This document shows positions 59,900 to 64,000 of a stretch of 64,000 nt of DNA, in pieces. The first letter of the stretch is position 1. Each line of letters begins with the position of its first letter. Below the pieces are notes generated by a model that did no database searches, had not been told where the DNA came from, and worked only from the letters and a program-made list of their open reading frames with translations. Position numbers and translations under genes: made by a program. The DNA is from CALCEB01 sp035531475 (GTDB lineage: Bacteria > Acidobacteriota > Terriglobia > UBA7540). The stretch spans positions 1 to 64,000 of the forward strand of contig DATKST010000052.1 in assembly GCA_035531475.1 (NCBI GenBank), given 5' to 3'.

Positions 59900-60140
59900 G
59901 AGCCCCTCACCCACCGCTACGCGGTTCCCCCTCTCCCCGCTTGTGGGGAGAGGGCCCGGAACGGGCGGTTGCCTCTATGCGGTTCTCCCTCTCCCCGCTC
60001 GTGGGGAGAGGACCTGGAACGGGCGGTTGCCTCTATGCGGTTTTCCCTCTCCCCGCTTGTGGGGAGAGGGCCTGGAACGAGCGGTTGCCTCTATGCGGTT
60101 CCCCCTCTCCCCGCTCGTGGGGAGAGGGCTGGGGTGAGGG
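59900..60140. repeat. Tandem array of a 58-bp unit with hairpin cores
   Basis: Units begin (GGAACGGGCGGTTGCCTCTA) at 59958, 60016 and 60074, exactly 58 bases apart. Each carries a CTCTCCCCGC / GGGGAGAG hairpin. A partial unit precedes them, making four hairpins. The array lies between two genes and has no coding role. Confidence 0.88.
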
Positions 60141-60313
60141 GGAAGGGGACGATCCTGCCATAAGCATCAGGAGCACCGCCCTCACTGAACAGTATTGTGG
60201 CTTGACCAATCTGCAATACGACTATTCCAAGTGTAAGTTCAAATCGTCGAGTTTGATTCCGGCTATAATTATGGATTGTTTATCAACTTGATTCGAGGGT
60301 AAGGAGACCGCAG

Positions 60314-63300
60314 TTGACGGAAACCAGGAAGCAGGGGTGGAGGTGGCACTCATTATTATTGCCGATTCTCGGATTGATCGTTGTCCTGGCCGGAATCTTC
60401 TTGTGGCGCAAGCGTCCCGTTCGCGCTCAGGAATTGAAAGTCGCCATCAAGCCCCATCGCTCCATTCCGGCCGCGGCCCCGCCGGTCGCATCCCTTCAAA
60501 CCCTTCGAAATCTTGGCAAAGCTTATTACGAACAAGGAAAATATAGCGAGGCCATCCAGCAGTTTCAGAAAGTGGTTGCATCGGGCCACGCTCTGGCTTT
60601 GGATCACCTCGATTTGGGCCAAGCCCTGCTCCAAGCGAACCGGTTGAACCAAGCGTTGGAGGAGTTGACAACGGCCAAGCAGATGAATCCTCATCTGTTG
60701 GCTATCGATTACAACCTGGGAATTCTCTACAAGCATGAGCTTCGTTATCCGGATTCCGAAGCGGCATTGAAGCGAGTGATTCAAACTGACCCGAACGACC
60801 CGCCGACGTGGTTCAATCTGGGCTCGGTCTATTTCTCAGAGAGAAAGATGCAGCCGTCGCTCGATGCTTACGGGCGCGTGGTGAACATGGGCTTCGCCAA
60901 GGCTCAGAACTTCTATGTGGCAGCCACTTTCCATTGCTTTACCATTCTCACTCGTTTACAAAGACCCGCAGAAGCCAGGAAGTACCTTCAGCTCAATTCC
61001 GCCAGCCGCAACAAAGTCCCTAACATCTCATTGCAATATCCCGCTCTTGAAGCCGGCAAGTACGGCATGGTGCGAATCCCGCCGCCCACGGCGGGGGTGA
61101 TGCCGGCCATCGCGAAGGCCCGGCCACTGACATTCCAGGAAATCGCCAGCAAGCTGGGCCTGAATGTTCCGGCCGGTAAGACTCCGCATATCTCGCGGCA
61201 GGGCGTGATGATCAAATCCAGCCAGTTCTCATCAGATTGGGCGCGCGCCAATATCCTGCCGCTATTCAGTCCTTCGGTGGCTGCGGGCGACTTTGACGGG
61301 GACGGCCGTCCGGACCTCTTTGTAGTTATTCCGGGATCGAAAGATTACCTCTTTCACCAGAACGCGGACGGAACCTACACCGACGTGACAGCAAAGGCGG
61401 GCGTTGCGGGTGACGGCTCTGCTGTGTCCGCCGTTTTTGTGGATGATATGAACAACGGCCATCCCAGCCTTTTCGTAGCCGGACTTGGAGGCGTTCGGGT
61501 CTATCGAAACAACGGCAAAGGGACAATGACCGAGGCGACCGGCAAGGCTGGTTTGAAAGGCAAACCCGGCGAGCTGGACACGCGTATCATCTCCGTGGAT
61601 ACAGATAACGACGGCTTTCTCGATCTGGTTGTGACCGCCTATACGGATTTTTCTTCACTGCCCGCCAAGCCCGTTATTTCTTTCCCTGCTGATTTTCACG
61701 GAACAGCCGCACACCTTTACCGCAATGACGGCGACGGTTCTTTTAAGGACATCACGGCCGCCTCCGGCCTGGGCGCTGCGAAGGGCCGGATGCGTGGGGC
61801 GGTTTTTGCGGATTTCAATAACGATGGTTACATGGACCTGCTCCTTTACCGGGATGACGGACATCCGTTTCTATTCATGAATCACGGTGAGGACCATTTT
61901 GTGGACGGAACGGACCATGCGGGGCTGGGGCAATTGGCCACGGCAGTGACTGAAGCGCAAGTTTCCGACCTGAATCACGATGGGTTGTTCGATCTGGTGT
62001 TGTGGACGCCTACCGGTTATCAGGTTCTGATGAACCAGGGCGGCGCACGTTTCAAACGCGCGCCTGCTCCTGAAGTAAAGCCTCCCACGGCTCTGTTCCG
62101 GAGCAGCGGTACCCTTGCCGACCTGGATGGAGACAGCTTCGATGACATTCTTGCCGCAGACGTGAAGGGACGCTGGCATTGGATTCGCAATCTCGGCGGA
62201 AAATTCCAAGAAGCCGGGGAGGTTCCGGGCCTCAATTCCAAGTATATGGTTTCTACATTGTTTCCGGCGTTGGTAGCCGGTCCTGGGAAACTCGACCTTG
62301 TAGGATTTCCGGCAAGCGATAAAATGGCCGTCTATCAGCGGGAAAACCTCGGAGCCCATTGGGTGGAGGTCAACTTTGACGGTTACAAGAGCAACAAACA
62401 AGGCGCAGGCGACGTTGTGGAGCTGAAAGCCGGGAATTTTTATGACAAGATCATGGCCACGGGCGGCCCGGTTCGAGTCTTCACCGGCAATATGGCGCGA
62501 CTTGATGTGGTGCGGGTGACCTGGCCGAACCAGGTGGTGCAGAACTCGATTGATGCAGCCACAGACAAATCCATTCTCATGCGCGAGTCGGAAAGGCTCG
62601 CCAGTTCCTGCCCGTTCCTTTACGTCTGGAATGGCCACCGCTATGTTTTCTTCACGGACCTCATGGGCGTGGCGCCGATTGGAGAGTTATCGCCGGACGG
62701 CACCACTATGAAGCCGAACCCGGAAGAGCTTGTTCGCCTCGGCAGCCATCTGCATGAGCGGGACGGCAAGTACACCTTCCAGGTCACGGACGAAATGAGG
62801 GAAGTGGACTACTTCGACCAATTGCGCCTTCTCGCCGTGGACCACCCTGCGACGGAAGACGTTTATTCGAACGAAATCTACTCGTCAACTCCGATGCCGC
62901 CTCAGATGTTCGTGGTTCGCAACCAGCGATTTCCTGTCTCCGCCGTGGATGACCACGGGAACAATGTTCTGCCGCTCATCCTGAAAGCGGATGGGCGCTA
63001 TCCCACCGATTTTCACCGTGACCGCATTCTGGGCCTTGCGGACTTGCATTCACTCGCGCTCGACTTGGGCAGTTTCCCTCAGCAGAGCCGGGCCACACTG
63101 TGGCTGAAAGGTTGGGTCTTCTGGACGGATTCCAACGCTTCGCGCGCCTTGATGTCCAATCGCAAGCTACAAATGATTTCACCTTATGTTCAGGTACGCG
63201 ACCCGCAAGGCAAGTGGGTTACGGTGATCCCGGATATGGGTTTGCCCAGCGGCACCAACCGCACTATGATGGTGGACCTGACTGGCAAGTTCAAGTCCAC

Positions 63301-63889
63301 GGATCATCACGTGCGCATCGTGACCAACTTCTGCGTTTACTGGGACCAGATCTTTTTCACCACGGAGCAATCGCCCGCGCCCGTTCCCATCAGCTTGCCT
63401 TTGCTTTCGGCAAACCTGCATTACCGGGGTTTTTCGGCTTACAACACTGATCCCGAACACCTGCGGCCCGATACTTTTGATTACACGCGCCGGCTGGTGA
63501 ACGCTCCGTGGAATCCCGCTCTCGGTCGCTTCACGCGCTATGGCACTGTCGCTCCGCTGCTCTCCCACGCCGATGATGAACTGGTGGCCATGTCCACCGG
63601 CGACGAAATGACCGTCGAATTTAATGCCCGGAGTCTGCCGCCTCTGAAGTCCGGATGGACGCGCGATTTTTTCCTGGAGGCGCGAGGTTACGCCAAGGAT
63701 GGCGAACCCAACACCGCGGCATTTCGCACCGTGGAACCGCTGCCCTTCGGCGCCATGTCCAATTATCCGCCGATGGCTCCGGACTCTCCTCCTCAAAGCC
63801 GGGCTTACGTCAATTACCTGCTCAATTATCAAACGCGGCAGGCCTATCAATTAATTCCACCGCTTGCGCCAGCAGTTAGGAATCCTTGA
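60314..63889 (+). CDS. Large exported TPR and FG-GAP/VCBS-repeat protein
   Basis: 1191 residues from TTG 60314, supported by AAGGAG about 9 bases upstream. N-terminal membrane segment (SLLLPILGLIVVLAGIFLWR). Residues about 60-220 hold TPR repeats (LGKAYYEQGKYSEAIQQFQK; WFNLGSVYFSERKMQPSLDA). From about 315 come FG-GAP-type repeats with calcium-like DFDGDGRPDLFV, VDTDNDGFLDLVV, ADFNNDGYMDLLL and DLNHDGLFDLVL motifs, consistent with a beta-propeller. The C-terminal half is a separate unrecognised domain (CPFLYVWNGHRYVFFTDLMG, then later VTNFCVYWDQIFFTTEQ). Likely periplasmic or surface; role unknown. Confidence 0.87.
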   Translation: MTETRKQGWRWHSLLLPILGLIVVLAGIFLWRKRPVRAQELKVAIKPHRSIPAAAPPVASLQTLRNLGKAYYEQGKYSEAIQQFQKVVASGHALALDHLDLGQALLQANRLNQALEELTTAKQMNPHLLAIDYNLGILYKHELRYPDSEAALKRVIQTDPNDPPTWFNLGSVYFSERKMQPSLDAYGRVVNMGFAKAQNFYVAATFHCFTILTRLQRPAEARKYLQLNSASRNKVPNISLQYPALEAGKYGMVRIPPPTAGVMPAIAKARPLTFQEIASKLGLNVPAGKTPHISRQGVMIKSSQFSSDWARANILPLFSPSVAAGDFDGDGRPDLFVVIPGSKDYLFHQNADGTYTDVTAKAGVAGDGSAVSAVFVDDMNNGHPSLFVAGLGGVRVYRNNGKGTMTEATGKAGLKGKPGELDTRIISVDTDNDGFLDLVVTAYTDFSSLPAKPVISFPADFHGTAAHLYRNDGDGSFKDITAASGLGAAKGRMRGAVFADFNNDGYMDLLLYRDDGHPFLFMNHGEDHFVDGTDHAGLGQLATAVTEAQVSDLNHDGLFDLVLWTPTGYQVLMNQGGARFKRAPAPEVKPPTALFRSSGTLADLDGDSFDDILAADVKGRWHWIRNLGGKFQEAGEVPGLNSKYMVSTLFPALVAGPGKLDLVGFPASDKMAVYQRENLGAHWVEVNFDGYKSNKQGAGDVVELKAGNFYDKIMATGGPVRVFTGNMARLDVVRVTWPNQVVQNSIDAATDKSILMRESERLASSCPFLYVWNGHRYVFFTDLMGVAPIGELSPDGTTMKPNPEELVRLGSHLHERDGKYTFQVTDEMREVDYFDQLRLLAVDHPATEDVYSNEIYSSTPMPPQMFVVRNQRFPVSAVDDHGNNVLPLILKADGRYPTDFHRDRILGLADLHSLALDLGSFPQQSRATLWLKGWVFWTDSNASRALMSNRKLQMISPYVQVRDPQGKWVTVIPDMGLPSGTNRTMMVDLTGKFKSTDHHVRIVTNFCVYWDQIFFTTEQSPAPVPISLPLLSANLHYRGFSAYNTDPEHLRPDTFDYTRRLVNAPWNPALGRFTRYGTVAPLLSHADDELVAMSTGDEMTVEFNARSLPPLKSGWTRDFFLEARGYAKDGEPNTAAFRTVEPLPFGAMSNYPPMAPDSPPQSRAYVNYLLNYQTRQAYQLIPPLAPAVRNP

Positions 63890-63939
63890 CAAGATCTGCG
63901 CAGCGGAGTCGGAATGGGATTTTCATTGGATAAGGTCCG

Positions 63940-64000
63940 GGCCGAAAATAATTGTTCCATAGTCCGCCCGGCACCCTTCACCCGCCCTTTTTCACCCGCC
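63940..64000. repeat. Start of a repeat element at the window edge
   Basis: GGTCCGGGCCGAAAATAATTGTTCC resembles the element at 47096-47120 (GGTCTGTCAGATAATAACTG then TTCC), and is followed by CACCCGCC sequence as in the GC-rich repeats. It is cut by the window end. Confidence 0.4.

Noticed and set aside
59900..60140. CRISPR-like array
   Set aside because: The regular 58-bp units are full tandem repeats with almost identical spacers, not repeats separated by unique spacers; no cas genes are nearby.

Overview
The window looks like chromosomal DNA of a diderm bacterium, most probably an acidobacterium. This assignment is inference, based on gene content rather than a marker gene: a vWA protein of the type common in that phylum, a short Hfq-like Sm protein, bacillithiol synthesis (bshA), a large SBBP-repeat propeller protein, a TPR/FG-GAP surface-type protein, a PEP-CTERM protein, and an outer-membrane assembly operon (BamA/TamA-like, SurA-like, TamB). 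TTG starts are used at several genes.

Layout. 0-3 kb: the end of a molybdenum hydroxylase operon (large subunit, FAD subunit, small Cys-rich protein). 3-10.3 kb: vWA protein, RHH-type protein, sodium:solute symporter, yggS-DUF167 pair, tmk, holB, hfq-like. 10.4-17 kb: secreted unknown, bshA, an AhpD-like/MFS/hydrolase group, an orphan LytS-type kinase. 17.2-25.6 kb: housekeeping genes (thiS, nusB, enoyl-CoA hydratase, 3-hydroxyacyl-CoA dehydrogenase, lepA, CPBP protease, rnr). 25.9-30 kb: secreted esterase, TlpA-like protein, DUF2911, PIG-L deacetylase. 30.4-38.1 kb: envelope assembly operon. 38.16 kb: tRNA-Ser(GGA), followed by a broken toxin-antitoxin module. 38.9-45.5 kb: an accessory stretch that contains a complete 3.2-kb IS1-family transposon and an interrupted PEP-CTERM gene. 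46-50.3 kb: SDR, TetR regulator, CPBP protease, amidohydrolase. 50.6-57.4 kb: SBBP protein, Zn-ribbon protein, DUF2203, moaA. 57.9-63.9 kb: ICMT-like methyltransferase, two TPR-type secreted proteins.

The most distinctive content is the mobile and repeat DNA. A 3217-bp element (41193-44409) has perfect 19-bp terminal inverted repeats and perfect 8-bp target duplications. It carries an IS1-type transposase plus four passenger genes that look regulatory or small and unknown. A short non-coding element at 55664-55787 has related ends and an imperfect 8-bp duplication. A separate 175-bp MITE family has two copies with perfect 10-bp duplications and one decayed copy; all three sit beside a second repeated motif (GTGAATAATCCGGG). 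Palindromic REP-like repeats lie in most intergenic spaces. One appears to be translated inside yggS, and another supplies the stop codon of the small molybdenum-hydroxylase-linked gene.
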